From positions 1-22,914 of the forward strand of contig JAMCSO010000009.1 of NCBI GenBank assembly GCA_023379075.1: a stretch of DNA of 22,914 nucleotides. The letters are read 5' to 3'. The position numbers and the translations under genes were made by a program. This DNA is from Candidatus Martarchaeota archaeon (GTDB taxonomy: Archaea > Micrarchaeota > Micrarchaeia > Micrarchaeales > CABMGC01). Each line of letters starts with the position of its first letter. The first letter of the stretch is position 1. Of the stretch, positions 11,097 through 19,302 are shown in pieces. The notes under the pieces were generated by a model. It searched no databases. It had not been told where the DNA came from and worked only from the letters and a program-made list of their open reading frames with translations.

Positions 11097-11759
11097 CTAC
11101 ACTACCATAATAAGCATTAGAGAAAAAATTGCCCCAAACAGAGCGCAGAGAATATTCGAAGAATATTTATTTCCAATCCCCTTCTCCTCAAAATGCCCAA
11201 AAACCGAATCTATAACATTTCCAAGAAAACCCCCAATCCCGGAGATCAGCACATCGACCATCATATATCCGTGTGTGAGCAGCGATAAGCTTATTGCGAA
11301 AGCAGCAACAAGCGCCATTCCTGATCCCAAGAATGTTATTCCTCCAGATCTCCCAGCATCTAATCTTCTAAACGTAAGGATATCTCTGGGCTCTCCACCC
11401 AATATGCCCAGCTCACTAGCAAATTTATCTGCAGTTATTGCACTAACAGAAGCGACATACATGAGCACTATTATGCTTCCACCGCCATACCCAAAAGACG
11501 CTTCCAAAAATAGCACTAATACAAGCATGATGGGAACAATTCCATTAGCAGCAACATTCTTCCAACCTCTCGCCTTTTCATAAATCTTCATATGCTTCTT
11601 TCTCTTCTTCCCTATCTCCGTCGTAATTGCAGAGAGCACAAGGAAAAGTACAAGAACTACAAGAAGAAAAAGTCCCTGGCTTCCTCCAAGCACCAGCACC
11701 AACATGCCGATAATCAATGAGAGCAAAAGACCCTTCAAATCCAGACTCAAAAAGCGCAT
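11097..11759 (-). CDS. DUF92 / TMEM19-family integral membrane protein
   Basis: This 220-residue protein is mostly hydrophobic, with about six membrane segments (for example 10-24, 29-47, 74-89, 95-110, 145-162 and the C-terminus). It carries the DUF92 signature ITADKFASELGILGGEPRDI (residues 108-127), followed by the glycine-rich SGGITFLGSGMAL. DUF92 includes the plant phytyl-phosphate kinase VTE6 and a cyanobacterial counterpart, so an isoprenoid-phosphate kinase activity is possible. In archaea the function is unproven and I do not assign it. It appears to be its own transcription unit, with a TATA box about 45 nt upstream. The basic loop GKKRKKHMKIYEKARGWK at 50-67 probably faces the cytoplasm. 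Confidence 0.82.
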   Translation of the reverse strand: MRFLSLDLKGLLLSLIIGMLVLVLGGSQGLFLLVVLVLFLVLSAITTEIGKKRKKHMKIYEKARGWKNVAANGIVPIMLVLVLFLEASFGYGGGSIIVLMYVASVSAITADKFASELGILGGEPRDILTFRRLDAGRSGGITFLGSGMALVAAFAISLSLLTHGYMMVDVLISGIGGFLGNVIDSVFGHFEEKGIGNKYSSNILCALFGAIFSLMLIMVV

Positions 11760-11800
11760 AGAAATTCCATTTTCGTGAAAAATTCCGTTATTCAGAAAGC

Positions 11801-11812
11801 TTTATAAATATA
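11801..11812. promoter_or_regulatory. TATA box for the DUF92 gene, possibly bidirectional
   Basis: TTTATAAATATA reads as a good TATA element on both strands. On the minus strand it gives a start near 11780 for the DUF92 gene. On the plus strand it could start the small transcript that ends in the hairpin at 11871-11898. Confidence 0.5.
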
Positions 11813-11832
11813 TTTCTCAATAGTATTGATTA

Positions 11833-11911
11833 CGGGTTCTCTATCGTAGGAAGGGTCTTTTGCTCTCATTGCCAGCGCTTGCACTCTTGCACGCTGGCCT
11901 CTTCCTTTTTA
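11833..11911 (+). ncRNA. Candidate small RNA ending in a strong hairpin and T-tract
   Basis: GCCAGCG (11871-11877) pairs perfectly with CGCTGGC (11892-11898). Inside it a TGCA/TGCA pair closes a short loop, and on the plus strand it is followed by CTCTTCCTTTTTA. The shared TATA region at 11801-11812 would start a plus-strand RNA near 11833. No reading frame fits. The hairpin lies in the 198-nt gap between lhr and the DUF92 gene, both on the minus strand, so it could instead be a 3'-end structure of lhr mRNA. On that strand, however, no T-tract follows it. Confidence 0.3.
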
Positions 11912-11957
11912 TTCTGATTAGTTATTTTAATGCGCAAAGCTATTATAAAGCATGCAC

Positions 11958-14729
11958 TCATCTCTCCTTCCAGAACTTCCTATTCTTTATAAAACTTCTC
12001 TGTGCTTCCATCAGATCTACTATAAACTTTTCATCATCTTTCCTTACCATGGCAAGCACGCGTGCGGCCGTTGCTATACCAACCCCATATGTTTTCAACG
12101 CCACCACTGCCCTGCTTCCATATGCCCCAATTAGGCTAGCCTCATTTATCATATCTCTGTACTCGGCCTCTTCTTTTGCAGATAGTCTGCCTCCTCCTCT
12201 TTTCTTTTCAATTATATATTCATACTCATCTTTGTGTGTTGCCACCATCGGGCTCCTACAGTTCGGACACAATATTTTCTCTTCTTCCTGCCATCTAAAA
12301 CCCGTACCGCAAAACGTGCACACGAGCAAAGCTCCCGGCTTCCTAACCCTGTTCCTGAACGCCTCAACCGCTCTCTCATCCGGCCGAGTAAACGTGATCA
12401 ATTCTGCATATTTATATGCAGATCTTATTGCTTCCTTTGCGAGAGGCGATTCTGACTCAAAAGCTTCAAAAAAGATCTCTCCTTTTCGGAACCGCCCCAT
12501 AAACTCCGAAACGGTTTTTATATCAAAATAATTCTTGTTAAGGTCCCTTATTACTTCCTCAAAGATAACCGTTCCTTTATAAAAGGAGACAATCCTGCTC
12601 AGGGCGCTTTTCGTTATCGTGGCCTCTTTGTCTATTGCGCCGAACAGCTTTGATACCTCAGCAAACTTATACCTGAATATTTCTGAGTTAAGCATTATTC
12701 TCTCATCGCCAAAAGATTGCGGATCCATTCTCGAGACAACCTCAAATATCTTTCCCATGTCTGGTTTTTTGTTAAGCTGCCCACACTCTATGATTATGGA
12801 ATATGGTGTCGCCTTTATTGGCACCTTCTGGCCGCCTCCAGATACAATGAGCATTCCTATTACTTTAGATAGAAACTCGTTGGCGAGCCTTCCCATCGCC
12901 AGATGTACAACAACATGTTCGCCAAAATATTCAACAGAGACTTTATTATTCTCTGGGAGGAAAAATTTACTCTGGCTTCTTACAAATTCAGCCCCCCTTT
13001 CTACGGCGCTTTTCTCAACGAACATGCTTAGGGTATTTTCGTTCCCGCCAATGACTGAGAAGACTCTCTGTGCGACCTCGAAGGCAACAGGTATGTCCTC
13101 GCCCTCCCAATCCGGGATCGCAGCCCCAATCTCCTGCGAAGGCTCAACATATATCTCTTTCTCGTCAATAGAGACGACCTTCCACGGCACACCTTTGGTT
13201 ATGAAAAGGGCTCCGTCCTCAAGATAATTAAAGACAAACCTTTCATCGAGCGAGGCGATTATCTTGTTCTTTGCAAGATCTCTGACCAAAAACCTGGCTC
13301 TGTTTGGTATCACGCTTATGTTACTGAAGAAATATTGGCGTGTCCTCTCTCCTATTTTTATAATGCCATTATCCTCCACAACAACGTGCAGCTCTGAAAG
13401 AAGCCCAATAACCTCGTTGAATTTTGATCTTTCCAGTGTACGGTAATTGAATGACCTCTTCACGATAAGAAAGGCCTTATCTGCCTCAATCTTCTTGTAC
13501 TCCATCACGATTCCTGCAATCTGGTTTGCAAGAACATCAAGCGCATTTTCCTCTATACTCTGACTTTCAATACTTCCTTTCTTGACGCGCTCTGCTATTA
13601 CTGCAGCCTCAAAGAGCTCCATCTCTCCTCCAACAATCATCTTTCCAACAGAAGAGCGGCCCTCTGAATGGCCCGCTCTTCCAATCCTTTGGGCCAGCCT
13701 GACTGCCTGCTTCGGAGACCCATACTGCACAACAAGGTCTATCCTACCTATATCTATACCAAGCTCGAGAGAACTTGTTGCTATTATATTCTTGATCTTG
13801 CCTTCCCTAAAGGCTCGCTCTGTTTTTATTCTCTCTTCCTTATCCAACGAGCCATGATGTATGCCTATTCCTCCAAAAGGTTCTTCCTTATCAAACCTTA
13901 TGAGCTTGCTGCCCAGCGATTCCACAACCTGCCTTGTATTGGCAAACACCAGCGTGCCCGCAGAGCTTCTTGATAGATCAGCAACGCGCTCCAGTCTGGC
14001 TAAAGCTTCCTTGTCCATCGGGAAATCTTCAAGGAACCGCTCATGCTTCTTCTTCGCTTTCTGTGGCATCTCTATGTTGATAATACTTTCTTTTTTTCCT
14101 TTAAGCTCAACAATCCTCCCTCCAACCTCCCCAAAAAGAAAGTTTGCAGCCAACTCCGGATTCCCCACAGTGGCGCTTATTCCTATTCTTTGGAAATCGG
14201 TAGAAAGCTCTCTGAGCCTCTCAAGCATTATCGAGAGTTGTGCCCCTCTCTTATTGTAGCAAAGCTCATGAATCTCATCGATAATTACAACCTCAAGGGC
14301 ATTCAGCGATTCCCTCAGCCTCTCCGACAATACTATGTTCTGCAGGGTTTCTGGGGTTGTTATCATAAAACTCGGGGGGTTGGCTGCCTGCTTCGCCCTC
14401 TCGCTAGGCTTCGTATCTCCGTGCCTTACCCCTACAACTATCCCTAACTCCTTGGCTATGCTCTCAAGCCTGCTCAAAAGATCTCTGTTAAGTGCCCTGA
14501 GTGGCGTAACATAAATAGCACGTATCTTTTTGGGCTGCTCGCTCTTAATCAAATTATTGAATACAGGTATTACTGCAGCCTCAGTCTTCCCACTCCCTGT
14601 TGGTGCCACAATCAGCACATTCTCTCTTCTGGAGATTGGGGAAAATGCGGATTTTTGTATCTCCGTCAACTTCTCATGCTTGCTGAAAAAAAGGGAAAAG
14701 GCATTCTTTTTATCCGAAGCCAACGACAT
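11958..14729 (-). CDS. lhr: Lhr-type superfamily 2 helicase
   Basis: This is an ATP-dependent nucleic-acid helicase of the large-helicase-related family, linked to DNA repair and RNA-DNA hybrid unwinding. The 923-residue protein has motif I APTGSGKT (42-49), TPLRAL as motif Ia near 75, motif II DEIH (151-154), motif III SAT (185-187), and RecA-2 motifs IV-VI including TSSLELGIDIG and AQRIGRAGH. A winged helix and the Lhr-core domain follow. The C-terminal region carries a four-cysteine zinc ribbon CTFC (804-807) and CPNC (821-824), as in archaeal Lhr proteins. Its ATG lies inside the 3' end of the upstream surface-protein gene (20-nt overlap), so translation is coupled. It is the last gene of a three-gene operon. 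DEIH and overall order favour Lhr over Hel308 or Ski2. Confidence 0.93.
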   Translation of the reverse strand: MSLASDKKNAFSLFFSKHEKLTEIQKSAFSPISRRENVLIVAPTGSGKTEAAVIPVFNNLIKSEQPKKIRAIYVTPLRALNRDLLSRLESIAKELGIVVGVRHGDTKPSERAKQAANPPSFMITTPETLQNIVLSERLRESLNALEVVIIDEIHELCYNKRGAQLSIMLERLRELSTDFQRIGISATVGNPELAANFLFGEVGGRIVELKGKKESIINIEMPQKAKKKHERFLEDFPMDKEALARLERVADLSRSSAGTLVFANTRQVVESLGSKLIRFDKEEPFGGIGIHHGSLDKEERIKTERAFREGKIKNIIATSSLELGIDIGRIDLVVQYGSPKQAVRLAQRIGRAGHSEGRSSVGKMIVGGEMELFEAAVIAERVKKGSIESQSIEENALDVLANQIAGIVMEYKKIEADKAFLIVKRSFNYRTLERSKFNEVIGLLSELHVVVEDNGIIKIGERTRQYFFSNISVIPNRARFLVRDLAKNKIIASLDERFVFNYLEDGALFITKGVPWKVVSIDEKEIYVEPSQEIGAAIPDWEGEDIPVAFEVAQRVFSVIGGNENTLSMFVEKSAVERGAEFVRSQSKFFLPENNKVSVEYFGEHVVVHLAMGRLANEFLSKVIGMLIVSGGGQKVPIKATPYSIIIECGQLNKKPDMGKIFEVVSRMDPQSFGDERIMLNSEIFRYKFAEVSKLFGAIDKEATITKSALSRIVSFYKGTVIFEEVIRDLNKNYFDIKTVSEFMGRFRKGEIFFEAFESESPLAKEAIRSAYKYAELITFTRPDERAVEAFRNRVRKPGALLVCTFCGTGFRWQEEEKILCPNCRSPMVATHKDEYEYIIEKKRGGGRLSAKEEAEYRDMINEASLIGAYGSRAVVALKTYGVGIATAARVLAMVRKDDEKFIVDLMEAQRSFIKNRKFWKER

Positions 14730-16326
14730 ATACCTTACCTTCCGAATTCAGAGGAGTTCCGTTCAGTGAATATCCTATACTCATATTTAATGTCTCGCCG
14801 GGGACAAAGGTGTTAATGGTGTTTGTGTTATTATAGCATGGGACCGAAAGGTTGGTAGCGTTCCCAGCTGAAACCGCGATCTCAAGGGGCGTGCTTTCCT
14901 TCAGGTTTCCTATATAGCAAGAAATGCTTTTTATTGTCACGCTCTTGTTTAATGTGTTCCTGATCCAGACGTTCAAAAGCCCCTCGGAAAGAAGAGCGCC
15001 ATAGCAAGAGAAGCTCTTGGTCTGGCACGTCCCCAGAATGCTCTGCGTAAAGTTTGCTCCCTTTCCAGAGAGTCCCAAACCCCCCATATCCTGTATTGAG
15101 AGATCTACTGCAGATCCGGTTCGTGAACCGTTAACTAATGCAAACGTCGTGATGTTGAGGTTCCCGAACATGCCAACAGTCTTAACCAGTGAAAGATTTG
15201 AGGACCCCCCAGATAGCGGCAGCATATACGTGCTGCAATACTCTCTGCCTGACCTATTCTCTATTGTCCCGCTGCACGGATAACTCCTACCAGAATAATT
15301 CTCGAAAACCGTATACAATATCGTATTGTTTATTATCCTTAGCGAAGAATAACTGGCGTTACCTGCGTACGATGCATAATAGTATGCAAGCACGCTGGCA
15401 TTTTCCGCGGTGTTTGTAGGTATCTTCGGGACACTCTGGTTTCCGGCCGAGAGGTTTCCTGAAACATAAATGCAATTCTTATTCCCTTCATAAACAAGGC
15501 TCTTCAACCAACCCCCAGAATACCAGCTGCATAATGTTGTCTTGTTTCCAAGCTCAACGAATGTTATATTTCTACTGCCAACGCTGATGGTTGTGTTGGT
15601 TAAGTTTAATCCCTTAGCAAAATATCCAATTATTGAGGGACTAAGGTACCCCTGCATCCACAAATACACTTCAGAGGAGTTTTCTGATTTTTTATACGCA
15701 GAGACAACGCGAACCACATAATTTTGCGTTAGGTTTATCAACCGGCTGAAGAACGAGGCAGACGCCTGGCTCGTTCCTACTGCTTCTGGCGCGTCTATCC
15801 CATAAGATGTCTCAAGATATTTCTGGATCAGATACCCTTCTATCGTTGAGTTTACGGCCCCATATTCCAAAGAGCCGCTCTTGTTAATGAATTCATAAGG
15901 TGCCTCTCTGGACTGCCCAAGCACAAGAATATTCAAAGAGTCTTGTGCCTCAGACCTTGAACGTATGTCATAAACCTTTCCAGGATCCAAAACGGCAGAC
16001 AGGAGATAATTTCCCGGTTTCAAGGCAGTATAATTAAACATTATTGAGAGGTTCTTTCCTGGGGGCAATGCAATCCTATATACCTCTGTCAGGTTGCCTC
16101 CAACAAATACTCCAACGCTCAGATTATTTATTGGAACGCTTCCGGTATTCTTAACTGTAAACGGGAAGTACATTTTCTGATACGGATACATAACGACGGT
16201 CTTGTTAAGACCATTGCTAAAGTTTAAAACCGCACTTATCGATGGCACGTAAAATGCCCTAAATACGAGAGCCCCTGCAACTATTACTACAAACAACATT
16301 ATTATCGAAAGGTTTTCCTTATTCAT
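14710..16326 (-). CDS. Membrane-anchored, heavily glycosylated surface protein (unknown function)
   Basis: This 538-residue protein belongs to no family I recognise. Residues 7-24 (SIIMLFVVIVAGALVFRA) form one N-terminal membrane segment or uncleaved signal anchor, placing the rest outside the cell. The next 100 residues (VKNTGSVPINNLSVGVFVGG, then PPGKNLSIMFNYTALKPGNY) resemble a CARDB/Ig-like beta-sandwich. The remainder is rich in Ser, Asn, Thr, Gly and Tyr. I count about 30 N-X-S/T sequons, so heavy N-glycosylation is likely. Several cysteines lie in the C-terminal half (for example CQTKSFSCYG), suggesting disulfides. The ATG overlaps the upstream regulator by 8 nt and the stop region overlaps lhr by 20 nt. 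A secreted protein between a regulator and a helicase is unusual. Confidence 0.75.
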   Translation of the reverse strand: MNKENLSIIMLFVVIVAGALVFRAFYVPSISAVLNFSNGLNKTVVMYPYQKMYFPFTVKNTGSVPINNLSVGVFVGGNLTEVYRIALPPGKNLSIMFNYTALKPGNYLLSAVLDPGKVYDIRSRSEAQDSLNILVLGQSREAPYEFINKSGSLEYGAVNSTIEGYLIQKYLETSYGIDAPEAVGTSQASASFFSRLINLTQNYVVRVVSAYKKSENSSEVYLWMQGYLSPSIIGYFAKGLNLTNTTISVGSRNITFVELGNKTTLCSWYSGGWLKSLVYEGNKNCIYVSGNLSAGNQSVPKIPTNTAENASVLAYYYASYAGNASYSSLRIINNTILYTVFENYSGRSYPCSGTIENRSGREYCSTYMLPLSGGSSNLSLVKTVGMFGNLNITTFALVNGSRTGSAVDLSIQDMGGLGLSGKGANFTQSILGTCQTKSFSCYGALLSEGLLNVWIRNTLNKSVTIKSISCYIGNLKESTPLEIAVSAGNATNLSVPCYNNTNTINTFVPGETLNMSIGYSLNGTPLNSEGKVYVVGFG

Positions 16327-16795
16327 GCTCCTCTCCCATACTCTTGCTTCTCATATTATTTATTATTTCCGTTATCTTGCTTGCAATTTCTCTATAATCC
16401 GATTCAAGAAGGGACATTACCCACACCGAAGGATCGTCTCTGTCACCAACATCTGGAGGCCGTAAATAAAATCTGCCCCCCGAATTCTGAACTATCCCCA
16501 TCTTCTTCATGCGCAGTAGATGATACCTGAGCGTCTTCTCTTTTATTCCTCCCCAATTTTTTCCTATATACTCGAGTATCTCCACTATCTCGGGATCCTT
16601 CTTTCTTATGAAATAAAAATAAACGAGAGCATCAAGAACAGGTACTGCTCCATGCCTGCTCTCCCCAGGATTTAGTATCCCTAGCGAAAGTGCCAGCCAC
16701 CTGACAGAAGAGCGCCGCGTTTCGAGAACCTCTTTCGGAAGCCTAAGGTTTCTGATCTTGACTTCCTTCGCGATAAGATTTGCTTCGTTAAGTGC
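16319..16795 (-). CDS. Winged-helix regulator-like protein
   Basis: This small cytoplasmic protein of 158 residues has a probable winged-helix fold at about residues 65-120 (EIVEILEYIGKNWGGIKEKT, then LRYHLLRMKKMGIVQNSGGR). The N-terminal half has a conserved-looking basic block RLPKEVLETRRSSVRWLALS before GILNPGESR. I do not know its family name. The frame is open upstream to 16888, but the TATA box at 16866-16878 predicts transcription from about 16842, excluding the earlier starts. ATG at 16795 has GGAG 6 nt upstream and is preferred over ATG 16810. It is the first gene of the operon with the surface protein and lhr, overlapping the former by 8 nt. Confidence 0.7.
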   Translation of the reverse strand, partial: ALNEANLIAKEVKIRNLRLPKEVLETRRSSVRWLALSLGILNPGESRHGAVPVLDALVYFYFIRKKDPEIVEILEYIGKNWGGIKEKTLRYHLLRMKKMGIVQNSGGRFYLRPPDVGDRDDPSVWVMSLLESDYREIASKITEIINNMRSKSMGEEHE

Positions 16796-16865
16796 CATCA
16801 CAATCTCCATAACCAACAGGCAGGAATCTCTGTTATTAAAAAACACTAATACCTTATATCCCAAC

Positions 16866-16878
16866 ATATATAAATAAT
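16866..16878. promoter_or_regulatory. Shared TATA region between the regulator operon and the prefoldin operon
   Basis: The sequence ATATATAAATAAT works as TTTATATAT on the minus strand and TATATAAATAAT on the plus strand. Predicted starts are near 16842 (minus, 47 nt before the regulator ATG) and 16897 (plus, 28 nt before pfdB). The two divergent operons therefore probably compete for, or share, TBP binding. Confidence 0.55.
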
Positions 16879-16924
16879 AACAAAGCAAAACTATTAGTGC
16901 TGATAATTAACTTGGGCTGAGCCT

Positions 16925-17305
16925 ATGTCACAAAATACAAACCCTGCCGGACAGGATAAAATGAGCGAACAGGAAATGGAGAAATTGTTAAGAGACTACC
17001 AGATACTGCAGGAGCAGATCCGAAGCTTTGCGATACAACTTGATCAACTGCACAACCAGAAAGGCGATCTGGAAAGGGCAAAAGAAGAGATCGACAACGC
17101 CAGTGGCAAGATCTACATAACTGTTGGCGGAGTGATAGTCGAGACCTCAAAAGAAAGCGCATCGAAGGATATTGAAGAACGAAGCGAGCTTACCGAGACA
17201 AGGATAACATCCATGACAAAGCAGTACACTGAACTAAGGAACAAGGAGAAGCAATACAGCGAGCGCATAATGCAGGCTTATAAACAAAACCAGTTGATGT
17301 CCTGA
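16925..17305 (+). CDS. pfdB: Prefoldin subunit beta
   Basis: This is a subunit of the hexameric alpha2-beta4 archaeal chaperone that delivers unfolded proteins to the thermosome. The 126-residue product has two long coiled-coil helices (about 18-60 and 85-125) joined by the short beta-hairpin GKIYITVGGVIVETSKE at about 61-77, the classic beta-subunit layout. The first 13 residues (MSQNTNPAGQDKM) are a non-conserved extension. ATG 16961 is a possible alternative start and would give the more usual length of about 114. The last base of its stop codon is the first base of the next ATG (TGATG), so it is coupled to the DHH gene. Confidence 0.93.
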   Translation: MSQNTNPAGQDKMSEQEMEKLLRDYQILQEQIRSFAIQLDQLHNQKGDLERAKEEIDNASGKIYITVGGVIVETSKESASKDIEERSELTETRITSMTKQYTELRNKEKQYSERIMQAYKQNQLMS

Positions 17306-18291
17306 TGGAGCTTCTCGATTTTAGAGAGCTTGCAAACACAATTAAATCATTCAGGGGTAAACAGGTAACCCTAACCTTCCACTCTGTCGGGGATAGCGAT
17401 GGTGTTGGATCCGCAATCGCACTGTCTTCTTTTTTTAAAAATTCAAGAATCATGGTTCCAGACTTCATAACACACAACGCACGGGAGCTTCTCCTGCTTG
17501 CTGGCTACAAGGAAAAGCTCGATACGAAATTCCCCTCAAATACTGAGGTGCTTATAATCCTGGACACAAACAATTTTTACGAACTCGGCAAACTCGCCAA
17601 ATCTCTCTCAGACTTCACTGGCGAGATCCTGTTCATAGACCATCATTTGCTTCCAAGGGGCGATATAGGTAAGGTTAAGGTCTTCAATAATGAAGACTAT
17701 AACTCAACGTCAAGCATAATCTATGACTTGTTCTTGGAAATGGGAGCAGAACCTACACAGCAGGCTGCACTGCTTCTCCTTGACGGGATAATAGCAGACT
17801 CTGCGGAGTTCAGGAACGCAACCAGACTAACTTTCAGGCAGATCTCAGAGTTGTTGGGATATTCTGGCAAGAGCTTCACAGAGATTCTAGAATTCTTTCA
17901 CGAAAGCGTTCCTCTGGAACGAAGGAATTCCTTAATAAACGAAATTCAGAAAGCAAAGCTGGAAACAGCTGGGAACTATCTTTTGATATATGGCATCGCG
18001 GAGTCCCATGCGAATATCGCTGCAGACATGGCAATACGGATAGGGGCCGACGCAGCGCTTTTCTGGACAATAGGAAAAAAGGAATTTTCAATCTCTGCCA
18101 GACTCAGGCCTCCTCTAGACAAACGCCTGAATTTTCATCTGGGAACCGTAATGCAGGTTGTTGGCGAGACGATATCGGGAAACGGCGGTGGCCATCCATG
18201 CGCAGCAGGAGCATACGGTCCCGGAAAAGAACGATCTGAAGAAGCAATTAAAAAGGCGCTTGGAGAAATAAGAAAAGCGCTTAATGGGTGA
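17305..18291 (+). CDS. DHH-family phosphoesterase (NrnA/RecJ-like)
   Basis: This manganese-dependent phosphodiesterase probably acts on short oligonucleotides or nucleic-acid ends. In the 328-residue protein, motif I is HSVGDSDGVGS with H26, D30 and D32. Motif II is D87 in IILDTNN, and motif III is the DHH at 112-114 in FIDHHLLP. Asp159 and its neighbours form the DGIIADSAEF motif IV. The C-terminal DHHA1 domain has the substrate-binding GGGHPCAAGA (about 294-303). Its length matches NrnA-type oligoribonucleases rather than full RecJ. Substrate specificity cannot be read from the sequence. It starts in the pfdB stop codon and overlaps rnp3 by 8 nt. Confidence 0.88.
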   Translation: MELLDFRELANTIKSFRGKQVTLTFHSVGDSDGVGSAIALSSFFKNSRIMVPDFITHNARELLLLAGYKEKLDTKFPSNTEVLIILDTNNFYELGKLAKSLSDFTGEILFIDHHLLPRGDIGKVKVFNNEDYNSTSSIIYDLFLEMGAEPTQQAALLLLDGIIADSAEFRNATRLTFRQISELLGYSGKSFTEILEFFHESVPLERRNSLINEIQKAKLETAGNYLLIYGIAESHANIAADMAIRIGADAALFWTIGKKEFSISARLRPPLDKRLNFHLGTVMQVVGETISGNGGGHPCAAGAYGPGKERSEEAIKKALGEIRKALNG

Positions 18292-18808
18292 TCCCCTGAA
18301 ATACTATGATCTCTCCTACCTATCCAATATCGAAGAGAGCCTCGTCACCCGGCTCGGCTATAAAAAGATATTTGTTATAGGTAAGGATGTACACCTCATA
18401 AATCAACCAGAGCCTAGCGAGAGAAAGACAATAATAAGAAGCAACGATCCAAAGAAGATAGCGTCTGCCCTCAGAAATAACAACACAATCGGAGTATTAT
18501 TCGAAGACAACCTCTTATTGAAAAAGGCCATAGAAGAAGCAGGAAACAACGACAAACTGGTTTTTCTTTCTTTGTCAGACCTGATGGACAAGGATCCCGT
18601 ACGAACATCAAGAAATATGAGCAGGATCAGGACGATAATGGCCTTTGCCAGAAAATTCGGGGCAGAAATAGCAATAGCAACATTCGCAACAAGGCAGGCA
18701 GATTTAACCTCTGCCATGCAGGCTATAGCTCTCGGCGAACTTCTTGGAGTTAGCATAGATGAATCAAGGAAAGCACTCTCAGCAATAGGTGAATACCTTG
18801 ATAACTAA
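18284..18808 (+). CDS. rnp3: RNase P protein component 3 (Rpp30 homologue)
   Basis: This is a protein cofactor of archaeal RNase P, which removes tRNA 5' leaders. It works paired with Rnp2/Pop5. The 174-residue product keeps the diagnostic C-terminal block FARKFGAEIAIATFATRQAD, followed by SAMQAIALGELLGVSIDESR. The N-terminal KYYDLSYLSNIEESLVTRLG corresponds to the family's degenerate PHP barrel start. It is shorter than most archaeal Rpp30 proteins (about 205-230 residues), with loops between strands apparently trimmed. It overlaps the DHH gene by 8 nt and rnp2 by 20 nt. That places both partner subunits on one message. Confidence 0.88.
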   Translation: MGDPLKYYDLSYLSNIEESLVTRLGYKKIFVIGKDVHLINQPEPSERKTIIRSNDPKKIASALRNNNTIGVLFEDNLLLKKAIEEAGNNDKLVFLSLSDLMDKDPVRTSRNMSRIRTIMAFARKFGAEIAIATFATRQADLTSAMQAIALGELLGVSIDESRKALSAIGEYLDN

Positions 18809-19160
18809 GCGAAAGATACGGTACCTGCTGATTGAGTCCTCAGCTCCAATAGATGTAACGAAAAGGGCCGTCTCAGAGGAACTATCTAGAAATCTCATTC
18901 TCTTCTTAGGTGAGCTGACAAATTACAGGGCAAATCCCCACATAAACTCGCAGATAGGGGAGAAGGTCTTCCTTCTCAGGATAAATCGCGGGTTTGAACG
19001 AGAGGTCCTGGCCGCGCTTGCCACAATAAAAAAATCGGGCGGCGTGGAGAGCGGCTTCTACACCCTGAAGATATCAGGCACAGCAAAAAAACTTATCACA
19101 TTTTACAGAAGGCACATATTCCTAGATGCAGGTCAGGTGCCGTCTAAATCAAGAACTTGA
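18789..19160 (+). CDS. rnp2: RNase P protein component 2 (Pop5 homologue)
   Basis: This RNase P subunit forms a heterotetramer with Rnp3 and stimulates catalysis by the RNA. The 123-residue protein begins with the RYLLIESSAPID strand. It has the RNP-like LLRINRGFEREVLAALATIK core around residues 62-81 and the Pop5-like TLKISGTAKKLITFYRR near the end. The start is GTG 18789 (20-nt overlap with rnp3). TTG 18798 is an alternative, and no ATG is available in frame before the conserved region. It is the last gene of the pfdB-DHH-rnp3-rnp2 operon. The proteasome or exosome genes that often follow in archaea are absent here. Confidence 0.85.
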   Translation: MNTLITKRKIRYLLIESSAPIDVTKRAVSEELSRNLILFLGELTNYRANPHINSQIGEKVFLLRINRGFEREVLAALATIKKSGGVESGFYTLKISGTAKKLITFYRRHIFLDAGQVPSKSRT

Positions 19161-19273
19161 CAGATCAAATATTTTTATATTGAAGTGCCTCTTTGAGCTT
19201 CTTTCCTTTCTGTGGAACCGCAGAGAGCCCATCTGTAATCTGAAAAAGCCCCAATCCGCGCCCCTTTCTTGCC

Positions 19274-19283
19274 TATATAATAA
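19274..19283 (+). promoter_or_regulatory. Strong TATA box with no reading frame downstream
   Basis: TATATAATAA is among the best TATA matches in the window. The predicted start is near 19303, immediately before the first of a chain of hairpins and with no credible plus-strand reading frame. It therefore points to an RNA gene. Confidence 0.5.
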
Positions 19284-19302
19284 GTCGTGTGGCGCGAAGA
19301 CC

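Noticed and set aside
16796..16888. Longer N-terminus of the winged-helix protein
   Set aside because: It would begin upstream of the predicted transcription start and overlap the TATA box.
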